Below, piece after piece: positions 1-7,981 of a stretch of 33,552 nucleotides of DNA. The notes beneath the pieces were generated by a model. That model made no database searches, was not told the origin of the DNA, and was given only the letters and a program-made list of their open reading frames with translations. Numbering within the stretch: position 1 is the first letter of the stretch; every line of letters begins with the position of its first letter. A program made the position numbers and the translations under genes. Origin of the DNA: Bryobacterales bacterium (GTDB lineage Bacteria; Acidobacteriota; Terriglobia; Bryobacterales; Bryobacteraceae); the NCBI GenBank assembly GCA_003166475.1, contig PMVV01000141.1:1-33552 (forward strand). The letters are read 5' to 3'.

Positions 1-24
1 CAACTGGTATCCCTACCGCGACCG

Positions 25-41
25 GCGGCCTCCCAGGCCGC
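25..41. repeat. Short GC hairpin upstream of hydrolase gene
   Basis: Seven-base arms GCGGCCT and AGGCCGC enclose a CCC loop. The arms match the first hairpin of the modular repeats at 7982, 10641 and 12181, so this is probably a partial or decayed member of that family. No second hairpin or GCCCCAC tail follows. Confidence 0.5.
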
Positions 42-52
42 ACCTTCCCGTG

Positions 53-58
53 TATATT
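53..58 (+). promoter_or_regulatory. -10 box TATATT, leaderless type
   Basis: TATATT ends six bases before the ATG at 65, so transcription would start at or next to the A of the start codon. There is no Shine-Dalgarno (SD) sequence. This decides for ATG 65 over the GTG at 50, which would lie upstream of the -10 box. Inferred from spacing only. Confidence 0.5.
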
Positions 59-64
59 GGCAGA

Positions 65-868
65 ATGCCGCTGTATCTTCTCGGCCTCGCCGTCCTGGTC
101 TATGGCGCGATCTATTGCGTCGTCAGCCGCCTGATCTTTCGGCCCCTCCGTTATCCCGGCGGCCCGTGGCACACGCAAGGGGAATTGGGCGCGCAAGATG
201 TCTGGCTGCGCACCAGTGACGGCGTCCGTCTGCACGCCTGGCTTGTAAAACCACCGGTGGACGCGCCAGACAACCGCCTGGTCACCATGTACCTCAAGGG
301 CAATGGCACCAATATTTCGAATCGCCCCGGCCACTTGCGCGAGATCGCTGCGGCGGGTTCCTCGGTTCTGATTCTGGACTATCGCGGCTACGGGAAGAGT
401 CAGGGCCGCCCCACCGAACGCGGCCTTTATCGCGACGCCGATGCGGGCTACGATCACCTCATCGGCATGGGCTACCAACCCGCGCAGATCGTGGTGCTCG
501 GCGAGTCGCTCGGCGCGGCGGTGGCGGTGGACTTGGCTCGCCGCCGCCCGTGTGCCGGCGTGATTCTGGAGTGTGCCTTCACTTCCTTCTCCGCCATGGC
601 GGGTACCATCGTGCCGTTGGTGGGGCGGTTCTTCGCCAGCGGTTTCAACTCGCTGCGCAAAATCGCCGGCGTGCATGCGCCCCTGCTGATTATCCATGGC
701 GACCACGATACCTTCGCGCCTTATGCCATGGCGCGCGCCTTATTTGACGCGGCCAACGAACCCAAATCGTTTTGGACCGTCGAGGGCGCCACTCACATCG
801 ACATCGTCCAAGTAGCCGGCCCGCTCTACCGCGCGCGATTGCAGGCGTTTTATGCCGGCCTGATATGA
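65..868 (+). CDS. Membrane-anchored alpha/beta hydrolase (BEM46/ABHD-like)
   Basis: A 267-residue serine hydrolase of the alpha/beta fold, substrate unknown. An N-terminal hydrophobic segment (about residues 2-20) should anchor it in the inner membrane with the catalytic domain outside or at the surface. The nucleophile lies in GESLG (Ser148), the acid in HGDHD (Asp215) and the base in GATH (His244), so the triad is complete. The motif DYRGYGKS near residue 105 is typical of BEM46/ABHD12-13-type proteins. Length is normal for the family. The start at 65 is chosen because a TATATT -10 box ends six bases upstream; a GTG at 50 would add five residues. Its stop overlaps the ATG of the decayed TMEM175 gene, so the two were probably an operon. 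Fold is certain, substrate is not. Confidence 0.85.
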   Translation: MPLYLLGLAVLVYGAIYCVVSRLIFRPLRYPGGPWHTQGELGAQDVWLRTSDGVRLHAWLVKPPVDAPDNRLVTMYLKGNGTNISNRPGHLREIAAAGSSVLILDYRGYGKSQGRPTERGLYRDADAGYDHLIGMGYQPAQIVVLGESLGAAVAVDLARRRPCAGVILECAFTSFSAMAGTIVPLVGRFFASGFNSLRKIAGVHAPLLIIHGDHDTFAPYAMARALFDAANEPKSFWTVEGATHIDIVQVAGPLYRARLQAFYAGLI

Positions 869-1331
869 GCGCTTCCTACAATCGGATCGCCGGCCAAAGC
901 GTGGAGCGTCTGGCTGCTGGATCTGCGCGCTCCCGCCGTGGAAGCGGTCCACCACGAGCGGGACCTGTGTCTGGCGCTGGGCGCCATCGCACCGCGGTTC
1001 ATTATGTGCGCCATGACTTTCATGACCTGACCAGCTCCGGCCGCGGCCTTTCGTGGATTCACATCTTTTTCCTGTTCGCGGTCTCCATGACGCCGTGTTG
1101 CTGCTGGGCGGTACGCTGTGCTTCACCTGGGTGTGCGCGCTGGGTCTCGGCCTGGTGCGGGAAGACATCCCTCCCGCGGTGGCCGCCGCCATCAAGCGCC
1201 GGATTGCGATCGCGCAGGCGCTCTATGCCTTCGGCGCGCTGCTCTGTCTGGTGAACACCTATGTGAGCATCGGATTCATCGTGCTGGTGCAACTGAACTA
1301 CGATCCGGCCAGGCCGATCCGGCGCGCAAGG
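865..1331 (+). pseudogene. Decayed TMEM175-family (DUF1211) potassium channel gene
   Basis: No single frame is open, but pieces in different frames read in order like one TMEM175/DUF1211 protein. NRIAGQSVERLA follows the ATG at 865. WLLDLRAPAVEAV through IAPRFIMCAMTFMT follows in a second frame and ends at a TGA near 1030. LSWIHIFFLFAVSM comes next. Finally VREDIPPAVAAAIKRR and IAQALYAFGALLCLVN lead to GFIVLVQLNY near 1303. Segments between these are missing, including the residues after the first helix and the middle helices. At least two frameshifts plus internal deletions are needed, so this is a real pseudogene rather than one sequencing error. Intact members are small multi-helix cation channels. 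The family call rests on my recall of the conserved motifs. Confidence 0.75.
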
Positions 1332-1359
1332 TGCACCAGTGTGGTGCACCTGTTATCAT
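1329..1359 (+). promoter_or_regulatory. Palindromic operator and -10 box for RHH gene
   Basis: Two copies of the self-complementary 8-mer GGTGCACC lie at 1330-1337 and 1343-1350. Together they form a perfect 9-bp inverted repeat with a 5-bp spacer. TATCAT at 1354-1359 follows directly and ends six bases before the ATG at 1366. A pair of short palindromes abutting the promoter is the usual operator layout for RHH autorepressors, so self-repression by the downstream gene is likely. Binding is inferred. Confidence 0.65.
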
Positions 1360-1365
1360 AAGGGC

Positions 1366-1671
1366 ATGAAAAGCCGGTCCAAGACTAACACTCGAAGCGC
1401 ATCGTCAGTCCGTCAGAGTGTCACTATTCCGGCGCAACTCGCGATTGAAGTCGAGCGTGTAGCCAGGAAGAAACATTTGACCATGAGCCGGGCTTTGGTG
1501 GTCCTCGCGCAGCGCGGGGTAGATGCTGAAATGGCCGCCCGCGATAGTCTCAATGCGACCTATCGCCGGTTCATGTCCGAGGCCGATCCCGAACGCAAAG
1601 GCGAAGCTGGGAAGGATCTGATCCGGGCAATTTTCGGAAAGGACGCGATTGCCGAAGATTCGATTCTCTAG
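1366..1671 (+). CDS. Ribbon-helix-helix (CopG-like) regulator, probable antitoxin
   Basis: A 101-residue protein. Residues about 15-55 fit the RHH fold: a beta strand (SVTIPA), then a helix (LAIEVERVARKKHL), then a helix starting TMSRALVVLAQRG. The C-terminal half is charged and could hold a partner. Start 1366 follows the TATCAT box with six-base spacing; the alternative GTG at 1339 lies inside the operator palindrome and is unlikely. The gene overlaps the next by 23 bp, so the two are translated together. By layout it should be the autorepressing antitoxin of a small two-gene module. Function of the pair has not been seen by me in any named TA family. Confidence 0.75.
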   Translation: MKSRSKTNTRSASSVRQSVTIPAQLAIEVERVARKKHLTMSRALVVLAQRGVDAEMAARDSLNATYRRFMSEADPERKGEAGKDLIRAIFGKDAIAEDSIL

Positions 1672-1894
1672 TCTTCCGCGGCCACTCTGGGAACACATTC
1701 TTGCGCGCGTCGCGCAGCGTCAGATCTCTCTCCAAGACCTTCGCCACTTGCAGGACTGGGTGAATGCCGGTCCATGGGCGCCCGACGGCGACTGGTACAA
1801 GGACTTCGGCACATTCATCGTTTGCGGCCATGGCGACCTTCCAAGAACGGTCTTGCGAAGGGGCATGGCGCCGCTTGGCACGCGAATAGACTAG
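1649..1894 (+). CDS. Small uncharacterised partner protein of RHH gene
   Basis: An 81-residue protein starting at a TTG that overlaps the RHH gene by 23 bp. Two stretches look conserved in type. A helical N-terminal part runs MPKIRFSSLP to LQDLRHLQDWV. A C-terminal part has DGDWYKDFGTFIVCGHGDLP followed by a TVL(R)RGMAP segment. I recall similar acidobacterial hypotheticals with a WYKDFG..CG.G..P.T pattern beside small regulators, but no function is known to me. No signal peptide or membrane segment. It may be the toxin or effector of the RHH module. Its stop overlaps the stop of the CoA-transferase gene on the other strand by a few bases, so the two units converge. Confidence 0.6.
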   Translation: MPKIRFSSLPRPLWEHILARVAQRQISLQDLRHLQDWVNAGPWAPDGDWYKDFGTFIVCGHGDLPRTVLRRGMAPLGTRID

Positions 1895-2694
1895 CGGCCG
1901 TCGAAGGGCGTGCGGCTATGCGCCCAGGCGGGCCCGGCAGTAATCTCCGCAGTCCGCGCGTGCAGGGCGCGCAGCACTTCCAACTCCCCGGGAGCCGGCG
2001 GGGCAGTCTCATCCACCGCCGGCGCAAATCGCACGTCCCAGCCGGTGCTCTCCCGAATCTGCGCGCGCGTCACGCCGGGATGCATGCTGCTCACCACCAT
2101 CTCCTTCGATTCCGCCTCCGGCCGCATAATGCAAAGATCCGTGACCAACAGCGTGGGACCCTTTGTCGGGATGCCCAACTCCCGCCGCTCGCGGCCCGTC
2201 CGCCCATGTCCCAGCGTGGTCAGAAAATCCAATTGCGCCACAAAACTCCTGGGGTTCTGCGGCATGACGATGAAAATCTGCCCGCAGCCCGTCGAGATCT
2301 CCGACGCCCCGCCGCTCCCCGGCAGCCGCACCTTGGGCCGCGCGTACTCGCCGATCACCGTGCTGTTCAGATTCCCGAACCGGTCCACCTGCGCGCCGCC
2401 CAGAAATCCCACGCTGATGCGGCCGCCCTGCAGCCAGTACCGAAACAACTCCGGCACCGACACGGTAGTCAGCGCGGTTTCGCAGAGTTCTCCGTCTCCG
2501 ATCGAGAGCGGCAGCGCGGCGGGCCGCGTCTCCAGCGTTCAAGATTCGTAAATCAGCGTCACCGACGGAGCGTGCGTGAGCCGCGCCAGGTTGCACGCCG
2601 CCGAAGGCAGCCCGATACCCACGAAGCAGATGTCTTCGCTGCCCAGGGCGCGCGCCGCGGCCACTGTCATCATCTCCGCCGCTCGGTAACTCAT
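1891..2694 (-). pseudogene. CoA-transferase subunit B (GctB/IpdB-like), in-frame stop
   Basis: Class I CoA-transferase beta subunit, which with subunit A would move CoA between acids. Translation from the ATG at 2694 gives MSYRAAEMMTVAAARALG, then FVGIGLPSAACNLARL, then LIYES at residues 47-51, then a TGA at 2541-2539. Beyond it the same frame continues as TLETRPAALPLSIGDGEL and the full C-terminal domain (GFLGGAQVDRFGN, ending GRTPFDGR-like). The family has Gly after ES (ESG, carrying the catalytic Glu, here Glu50), so one base change turned GGA into TGA. Total length with readthrough, 267 codons, is normal. The start overlaps the stop of subunit A as ATGA. The product would end just after the catalytic residue and be inactive, unless this is a sequence error. 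Confidence 0.85.
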
Positions 2695-3512
2695 CGGCCG
2701 CCCTCCGTCCTATCCAGCACGTGCATCCGCATCCACGCCTGGAACGATTCCCGCTCCCGCGAAATCGTGTCCCATGCGATGTAGAAGGCGTTGTCGCGCG
2801 TGTAGTATCCGTGCGCGTAAGAAGGATGCGCGCCTCGTGGCGCGACGCACACCGCGGCAATCGTCCAGGCCGGCAGGATCACGGCGTTCGCGCCCTGGCC
2901 GCTGAAATCGTTCACGATTTCTTCCACCGTCACGATGGCCCGCCGCGCTGCCAGTGCGGCTTCTTTCTGCACGCCGACGATCCCCGCGAACAACACATTG
3001 CCCCGGCGGTCGGCCTTCTGCGCATGCACGATGGTTACGTCCGGCCGCAGCGCCGGTACCGCAGCCAGCTCTTCGCCGGTGAACGGGCAGCGCACGAAAC
3101 GGATGTCGGGGTTCACCCGCGGCAGATCCGTCCCCCGGTATCCGCGAAAGAACGCGCACGGCAGGCCCGCCGCCCCGGCTTCGTAGGCATGCGCCATCGC
3201 GCTATGGCTGTGCTCCACAATCTCCAGCGGCCGCGGCCACCCGCGCTCCACCGCGTCCCGCAAGCGGTGCAGCGATCCGACTCCGGGATTGCCGCCCCAC
3301 GAAAAAACCAGCTTCCGCGCCGTCCCCATGCCAATCATCTGGTCGTAGATCAGGTCGGGCGTCATGCGGATCAACGTCAGGTCGCGCCGCCCCTGCCGGA
3401 TGATTTCGTGCCCGGCGGCGAATGGGATCAGATGGGTGAAGCCCTCCAGCGCGACTTGATCTCCGTCGTGAACGTAGCGCGCCACCGCCTCGGACAGGCT
3501 CAGAAATTCCAT
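2691..3512 (-). CDS. CoA-transferase subunit A (GctA/IpdA-like)
   Basis: A 273-residue alpha subunit of a class I (glutaconate-type) CoA-transferase. Conserved blocks run in the expected order: GDQVALEGFTHLIPFAAGHE, IRMTPDLIYDQMIGMG, FSWGGNPGVGSLHRLRD, HSAMAHAYEAGAAGLP, CPFTGEELAAVPALRPDV and IVTVEEIVNDFSG. The start at 3512 gives MEFLSLSEAVARY and sits two bases after the upstream stop; a longer start at 3551 would run back into that gene. Its stop overlaps the ATG of subunit B. Likely substrates are CoA esters in acid or ring degradation, but the acid cannot be named. Because subunit B is interrupted, the enzyme may not be made. Confidence 0.85.
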   Translation of the reverse strand: MEFLSLSEAVARYVHDGDQVALEGFTHLIPFAAGHEIIRQGRRDLTLIRMTPDLIYDQMIGMGTARKLVFSWGGNPGVGSLHRLRDAVERGWPRPLEIVEHSHSAMAHAYEAGAAGLPCAFFRGYRGTDLPRVNPDIRFVRCPFTGEELAAVPALRPDVTIVHAQKADRRGNVLFAGIVGVQKEAALAARRAIVTVEEIVNDFSGQGANAVILPAWTIAAVCVAPRGAHPSYAHGYYTRDNAFYIAWDTISRERESFQAWMRMHVLDRTEGGR

Positions 3513-3514
3513 GG

Positions 3515-4170
3515 TCAACGCTGGTCGATGTGGCAGGCCTCCATATCGCAACGCATATGCCAGCGATCGAGACCCAGCCGCTTCAGTACACTGCGCGCCG
3601 GTTCGTGGTGGGCTTCAAACGAGATCATTTCCAGGCCCCAGGGAATACCCGCCACCGCGCTCTGGCAACAGGATACGCGCAGCCCGGTTTGCTTTGAGAG
3701 TTCGTTCACCATCAACTCCGCGTTTTCGTGAATCGCTCTGCGGCCGGGCGGAATATCGACGGGCCGGTCGAGTAAAGGAGTGACTGCGATTACGCGCCCC
3801 TGCGCATCGTGAGTCTGTGTAGCGACAAAAGAATAGGAGTCGTCCGCGGCAGGAGATCGCGAAAATCGCGCGGCGATCCGTTTGCGTCGACCGGAAAATC
3901 GACCTCGAGTTTTTGCCTCTTCGGCACAAGGGTGCCGGGCTTGAGCCTCGGCACTTCGGCCGAAATGTCCATCATGTCGCCGCGGAACATATAAAACGGG
4001 TCTTCGTAACCGACGCCCAGCGCTGTTGCGACGGCATCCAATGGACGAGGTGTATTCGCGGTAATAGTGGCATGATCGCCGTGCCGCACGATGGTGGCAT
4101 CGTCGGACGATTGTGCCGAGGCAGCCAGACCGGCAACCACCCAAAGAACGATCATTGGCGCCGTCGTCAT
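3515..4170 (-). pseudogene. Secreted protein of unknown function, single frameshift
   Basis: The first frame starts at 4170 with MTTAPMIVLWVVAGLAASAQ, a clear signal peptide, and runs through TPRPLDAVATALGVGYEDP and FPVDANGSPRDFRDLL. Near 3850 the sense shifts to another frame, which continues DDSYSFVATQTHDAQGR, TPLLDRPVDIPPG and ends MRCDMEACHIDQR at 3515. Inserting one base after GATCTCCT rejoins them into one protein of about 218 residues, so a 1-bp deletion is the simplest event. The mature protein would be periplasmic or secreted, with paired cysteines near the end. I do not recognise the family. It sits between the VOC gene (22-bp gap) and subunit A (2-bp gap), so all four genes look like one operon. 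Confidence 0.7.
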
Positions 4171-4192
4171 GTCATCTCATATTGACCGCGCC

Positions 4193-4615
4193 CTAAGTCT
4201 TCGCGGTCTTCAATAGCCCGATGGTGTTCCCGTCCGGATCCGTGAACCAGGCAAACGTACCGGTCGGAATCGGGATCGGCCCGACCACCTTCTTGCCGCC
4301 CAGTTCGACGGCCTTGTCGAGCGCGGCCTGCACGTCCTCGACGTCCACGTAGAACATGATGTAATGCTCCGGCTCGTGGCCCAGGGAGGTGATGTGGCCC
4401 GAGATGCCCTGCGGACTCCCGGTTTGAATATTCGACGCGGGCCCGGCGGCCGTGATCTGCCAGCCGAACAACTTCGAATAGAAATCGCCGGTCTTGGCGC
4501 GGTCGCGGCATCCGATCTCAAAATGAACAACTGGTCGTCCCATGGTTTTCTCCCCCTTTTGACCGAGTAACGGTGGCGCCGCTGCCGCCAATAAGAGCGC
4601 CGAGCGGCGTGTCAT
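4193..4615 (-). CDS. Exported VOC-superfamily (glyoxalase-like) protein
   Basis: A 140-residue protein. Residues 1-20 (MTRRSALLLAAAAPPLLGQ) form a hydrophobic export signal with a twin arginine, so export by Tat or Sec is likely. From VVHFEIGCRDRAKTGDFYSKLFGW to WFTDPDGNTIGLL it is a single vicinal-oxygen-chelate domain, with His, Glu and the DPDGN turn in the usual places. Such proteins include glyoxalases, dioxygenases and binding proteins; no substrate can be assigned. Start 4615 is preferred over 4621 because a TATTCT -10 box ends seven bases before it and leaves 4621 inside the promoter gap. MGRP at 4543 would give a cytoplasmic version. First gene of the minus cluster ending at 1891. 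Confidence 0.8.
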   Translation of the reverse strand: MTRRSALLLAAAAPPLLGQKGEKTMGRPVVHFEIGCRDRAKTGDFYSKLFGWQITAAGPASNIQTGSPQGISGHITSLGHEPEHYIMFYVDVEDVQAALDKAVELGGKKVVGPIPIPTGTFAWFTDPDGNTIGLLKTAKT

Positions 4616-4622
4616 AGCCATT

Positions 4623-4628
4623 AGAATA
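4623..4628 (-). promoter_or_regulatory. -10 box TATTCT, leaderless type
   Basis: On the minus strand TATTCT ends seven bases before the ATG at 4615. No SD sequence is present. Predicted to drive the VOC-CoA-transferase cluster as a leaderless mRNA. Confidence 0.45.
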
Positions 4629-4639
4629 TCCTAGCGCAG

Positions 4640-4671
4640 GCAGGCCACGAAAAACGATGGCCTGCCCCACA
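4640..4671. repeat. Palindromic repeat, long-loop type
   Basis: Arms GCAGGCCA (4640-4647) and TGGCCTGC (4658-4665) enclose the 10-base loop CGAAAAACGA and are followed by CCCACA. Related long-loop hairpins occur at 21146-21217 and 27893-27970. It lies between the VPS10 stop codon at 4673 and the VOC gene, so it may shape the 3' end of the VPS10 transcript. Confidence 0.7.
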
Positions 4672-4672
4672 G

Positions 4673-7600
4673 CTAACGGCCCGGTGTCCAAGGCGCGCCG
4701 GCCGTATCCAAGGCCTGTTCGAGCGCCTTCAGGTCCGCCTCCACCAGCGTTCGCAGCTTCTCCCGCTCGGCGGCGAACTCCTGGCTGGCAATCGCAAACG
4801 CTTGCACATCGCTGCCCGGCGGGCGCTGCAGGGAGGCTCCCTCGTCGTTGACGATGGTCTCGACGCGCTCCACGATAGCCACTGGCACATTCTCGTTGCG
4901 CCGCGCCAGGGTCACATCGCCGCGCAGCGCCCGCAGAATCTCGTTGTTCTTTTTCTCCAGCGCGCGCGCCGCGTCCGCCCATTTCCGATCCATCGCCGGG
5001 GTGGCGTCAATGGCTTCCTTGATCTTGCCGATGCGCGTGTTCAACTCGTTGGCGCTAGCGAGCGTGCTCAAAACCGCGCGCTCCAGCCTGGCGACTTTTT
5101 GCTGGAATTCGAACAGCTCTTTGCGCGCGGCTTCCTCGCTGGCCTCGCCTTTCTCGGCCTCCACCGTGAATTCCCGCGCGGAAACCAGCGGCGTCACCAC
5201 GCCATCCACCCTTTTCGAAAGCGACACGCTGTAACGTCCCGGCGCGACCAGCGTGCCCGACGGTTCTTCGTAAAACAGATCGTCGTCCACGTCGGCAGGC
5301 CGCGGTCCAGGCAACTCCGCGGCAGGCTCGCGCAGGTTCCAGCTCACGCGATGGATGCCCTTGGTCACCGGACCGGTCAGCGTGCGCAGCGCACGCCCGG
5401 ACGCATCGGCGATGGTCAACAGCAACGCCGGAGCTTCCTCCTCGCCTTCCGCCCGCAGTTCCGCAGCGCTCGGATAAACGATCGCGGCCTTCTTCTTTTC
5501 CGCTTCCTTTTCGGCGTCGCGCCGCTGCTGCTTCCTGGTCTTGATTTCGTCCTTCAGGTAGTAGGTGAACTGCGCGCCGTATGGCGGGTTGTCCGCCGTG
5601 AAGAAAGACTCGCCCAGGAACGCCTTGCCGCGCAGGCCGAACTGCCGCGTCTCGATGTACAGCAACGCATCCTTGACCGCGAACAGCGCGACATCCTGCG
5701 TCAGCGTTTCCGGCTTCAGATCGCGCAGCGGCGTATAGTCGTCGAGAACGTAAATGCCCCGGCCGAAGGTGCCCACCACCAGGTCGTTCATGCGCTTCTG
5801 GATGGCCAGGTCGCGCACCGCGATGGTGGGCATGCCCCCCTTCAGTTGAGTCCACTTCTTGCCGCCGTCGACCGAGAAGAACAGCCCGAACTCGGTACCC
5901 GCGAACAGCAGCCGCGGATTTACGTGATCCTCCGCGAGCGCCAGCACGGGACCGTTGGCCGGCAAGTCGCTCTGAATCGCGGTCCAGGTGCGCCCGGCGT
6001 CGGTGGTCTTCAGCAGATAGGGCGCGAAGTCGGATGCCTTGTGATGGTCGAACGCGGCGTAGGCCGTGCCCGCCTCGTGCTGCGAAGCCAGGATGCGGCT
6101 CACATAGGTGCCATCGGGCACGCCCGGAAACTTGTCGATCTTGCGCCACTCTGCGCCACCGTTTTCGGTCACCTGAATGAGGCCGTCATCGGTGCCGGCA
6201 TAAATCACCCCTTCCTTTTTCGGCGACTCCGCCAACGCCACGATGTTGTCGTAAAACGAAGTCGAAACGTTCTTCGCCACGGCGTCCGGGTTCCAGACTT
6301 TGCCCATCACCGGCAGCGTGTTGCGGTCGATCTGGCGCGTCAGGTCGCCGCTCACGGCCTTCCACGAATCGCCGCGGTCGTCGCTGCGGAACAGCTTGTT
6401 GGCGGCGAAGTACACGCGCGTGTGCGAGTGCGGGCTGATCGTGAGCGGCGAATCCCAGTTCCAGCGCAGCGGCGGTTCGCCCAAGCCGGGCTGCGGCTGG
6501 ATGCCCACCGATTGCCCTGTGCGCCGGTCGTAGCGCACCAACCCGCCGTACTGCGACTCCGAGTAGATGGTGTCGGGGTCCTGCGGATCGACGCGCGATT
6601 GGAAACCGTCGCCGCCCGCCGTCACGTACCAATCGCCATTGGCGATGCCGTGGACGCTGCGCGTGCGCGCCGGTCCGCCCAGCGAGAAGTTGTCCTGCGT
6701 GCCGCCGTAGACGTGATAGAAGGGCGCGGCGTCGTCCACCGCGATATCGTAGAACTGCGTCACGGGCAGGTTGGCCTTGAAAGCCCACGTGGCGGCGCGA
6801 TCGAAGCTCTCGTACACGCCGCCATCGCAACCCACCAGATAGTGGCTGGTATTGTCGGGATCGATCCAGATTTCGTGATTGTCCACGTGCTTAAACCGCT
6901 CGCCCAGATTGTGCAGCGTCTTGCCGCCATCGTCGGAAACCTGCAGAAACACCCACATCACGTAGATGCGGTCGACATTCTTGGGGTCGGCGACGATGTG
7001 CGCGTAATACTGTCCCTGGTCGTCGTGTTCGCTGCGCCGCTCCCAGGTGGCGCCGAAATCGGTGGAGCGGAAGATGCCGCCCTTCTTGTCGATGGATTCG
7101 ATGCTGGCGTAGATCACATCGGGATTCGCTGGCGACATCGCGAGGCCAATGCGCCCCAGATCTTCGCTGGGCAGGCCGGATTTCACCTTGTTCCAGGTGG
7201 CCCCTGCGTCGGTGGATTTGTAAATGGCGCTCTCCGGACCGCCGTCGATCAGCGTCCACACATGCCGGCGGCGCTGATACGCGGCCGCCAGCAGGACGTC
7301 GGGATTGCGCGGGTCCATCGCCACGTCGGTCACGCCGGTGTTCTCGCTAATCGTCAGCACGGCTTTCCAGGTCTTGCCGCCATCGGTGGTCTTATACAAT
7401 CCGCGGTCGCCGCCCGGCCCCCACAATGGCCCTTGCGCGGCGACGTAGACAGTGTTGGAATCCCGTGGATCGATGGCGATGCGCGCGATGTGCTCGGACT
7501 TCTTCAGGCCCATGTTCTTCCACGATTTGCCGCCGTCGTCGGACCGGTACACGCCATCGCCATAGGACACGCTGCGCTGGCTGTTGTTCTCGCCCGTGCC

Positions 7601-7933
7601 GACCCACACCACGTTGGGATTCCTAGCGTCTACGACCACCGTGCCGATGGAGTAGGAGCCTTCGCCATCGAACACCGGCGTGAATGAGGTGCCGGCGTTG
7701 ACCGTCTTCCACACGCCGCCGGATGCCGACCCGACGTAGTAGGTGCTTTTGTCTTTGGGGTGGACGGCGAACGATCCCACGCGGCCGGAAGTCACGGCAG
7801 GACCGATTGACCGGAGCTTCAGTCCGGCGAAGGCGTCCGCCGGCGTGGAGCCGGAAGGCTTGTCAGCCTCCTGCGCCGACAGCGGCGGGAGCGCGATCAG
7901 AAGACAGGCGAAAAGGGCGGAGCGTAATGGCAT
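4673..7933 (-). CDS. Secreted VPS10/sortilin-like BNR-repeat propeller protein
   Basis: A 1086-residue exported protein. Residues 1-20 (MPLRSALFACLLIALPPLSA) are a signal peptide. About nine Asp-box/BNR repeats follow, e.g. YRSDDGGKSWKN, YKTTDGGKTWKA, FRSTDFGATWER, FRSDDRGDSWKA and LKTTDAGRTWTA, ending near RGIYVLDDYTPLRDL. They form one or two beta-propellers like the VPS10 or WD40/YVTN-glycosyl-hydrolase class. The C-terminal third has a charged helix (EKEAEKKKAA), a beta domain with IHRVSWNLREP, and a helical tail. Often annotated as glycosyl hydrolase, but I see no catalytic motif that proves it; binding or peptide processing are alternatives. Start 7933 is chosen from the signal peptide and a TATACT box nine bases upstream; a start at 8050 would read through the repeat region. 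Confidence 0.88.
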   Translation of the reverse strand: MPLRSALFACLLIALPPLSAQEADKPSGSTPADAFAGLKLRSIGPAVTSGRVGSFAVHPKDKSTYYVGSASGGVWKTVNAGTSFTPVFDGEGSYSIGTVVVDARNPNVVWVGTGENNSQRSVSYGDGVYRSDDGGKSWKNMGLKKSEHIARIAIDPRDSNTVYVAAQGPLWGPGGDRGLYKTTDGGKTWKAVLTISENTGVTDVAMDPRNPDVLLAAAYQRRRHVWTLIDGGPESAIYKSTDAGATWNKVKSGLPSEDLGRIGLAMSPANPDVIYASIESIDKKGGIFRSTDFGATWERRSEHDDQGQYYAHIVADPKNVDRIYVMWVFLQVSDDGGKTLHNLGERFKHVDNHEIWIDPDNTSHYLVGCDGGVYESFDRAATWAFKANLPVTQFYDIAVDDAAPFYHVYGGTQDNFSLGGPARTRSVHGIANGDWYVTAGGDGFQSRVDPQDPDTIYSESQYGGLVRYDRRTGQSVGIQPQPGLGEPPLRWNWDSPLTISPHSHTRVYFAANKLFRSDDRGDSWKAVSGDLTRQIDRNTLPVMGKVWNPDAVAKNVSTSFYDNIVALAESPKKEGVIYAGTDDGLIQVTENGGAEWRKIDKFPGVPDGTYVSRILASQHEAGTAYAAFDHHKASDFAPYLLKTTDAGRTWTAIQSDLPANGPVLALAEDHVNPRLLFAGTEFGLFFSVDGGKKWTQLKGGMPTIAVRDLAIQKRMNDLVVGTFGRGIYVLDDYTPLRDLKPETLTQDVALFAVKDALLYIETRQFGLRGKAFLGESFFTADNPPYGAQFTYYLKDEIKTRKQQRRDAEKEAEKKKAAIVYPSAAELRAEGEEEAPALLLTIADASGRALRTLTGPVTKGIHRVSWNLREPAAELPGPRPADVDDDLFYEEPSGTLVAPGRYSVSLSKRVDGVVTPLVSAREFTVEAEKGEASEEAARKELFEFQQKVARLERAVLSTLASANELNTRIGKIKEAIDATPAMDRKWADAARALEKKNNEILRALRGDVTLARRNENVPVAIVERVETIVNDEGASLQRPPGSDVQAFAIASQEFAAEREKLRTLVEADLKALEQALDTAGAPWTPGR

Positions 7934-7942
7934 CACGCGAGC

Positions 7943-7948
7943 AGTATA
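7943..7948 (-). promoter_or_regulatory. -10 box TATACT
   Basis: Minus-strand TATACT ends nine bases before the ATG at 7933. No SD sequence is visible, so the mRNA would have almost no leader. Confidence 0.45.
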
Positions 7949-7981
7949 ACAAGTCGCTGTAGGGCACACACAACCAAGAGA

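Noticed and set aside
1053-1361. 102-codon frame as an intact small membrane protein
   Set aside because: Its sequence is the C-terminal part of TMEM175 with other parts in different frames upstream, so it is part of a pseudogene.
2539-2541. Selenocysteine at the TGA of CoA-transferase subunit B
   Set aside because: The family has Gly here, not Cys or Sec, and no SECIS-like hairpin follows directly; a nonsense change is simpler.
1774-3731. Two 336-codon plus-strand frames (1774-2784, 2721-3731)
   Set aside because: Both are antisense to the CoA-transferase genes, which have complete family motifs.
4802-7687. 961-codon open frame on the plus strand
   Set aside because: It is antisense to the VPS10/BNR gene, has no family motifs or start signals, and arises from high-GC codon use.
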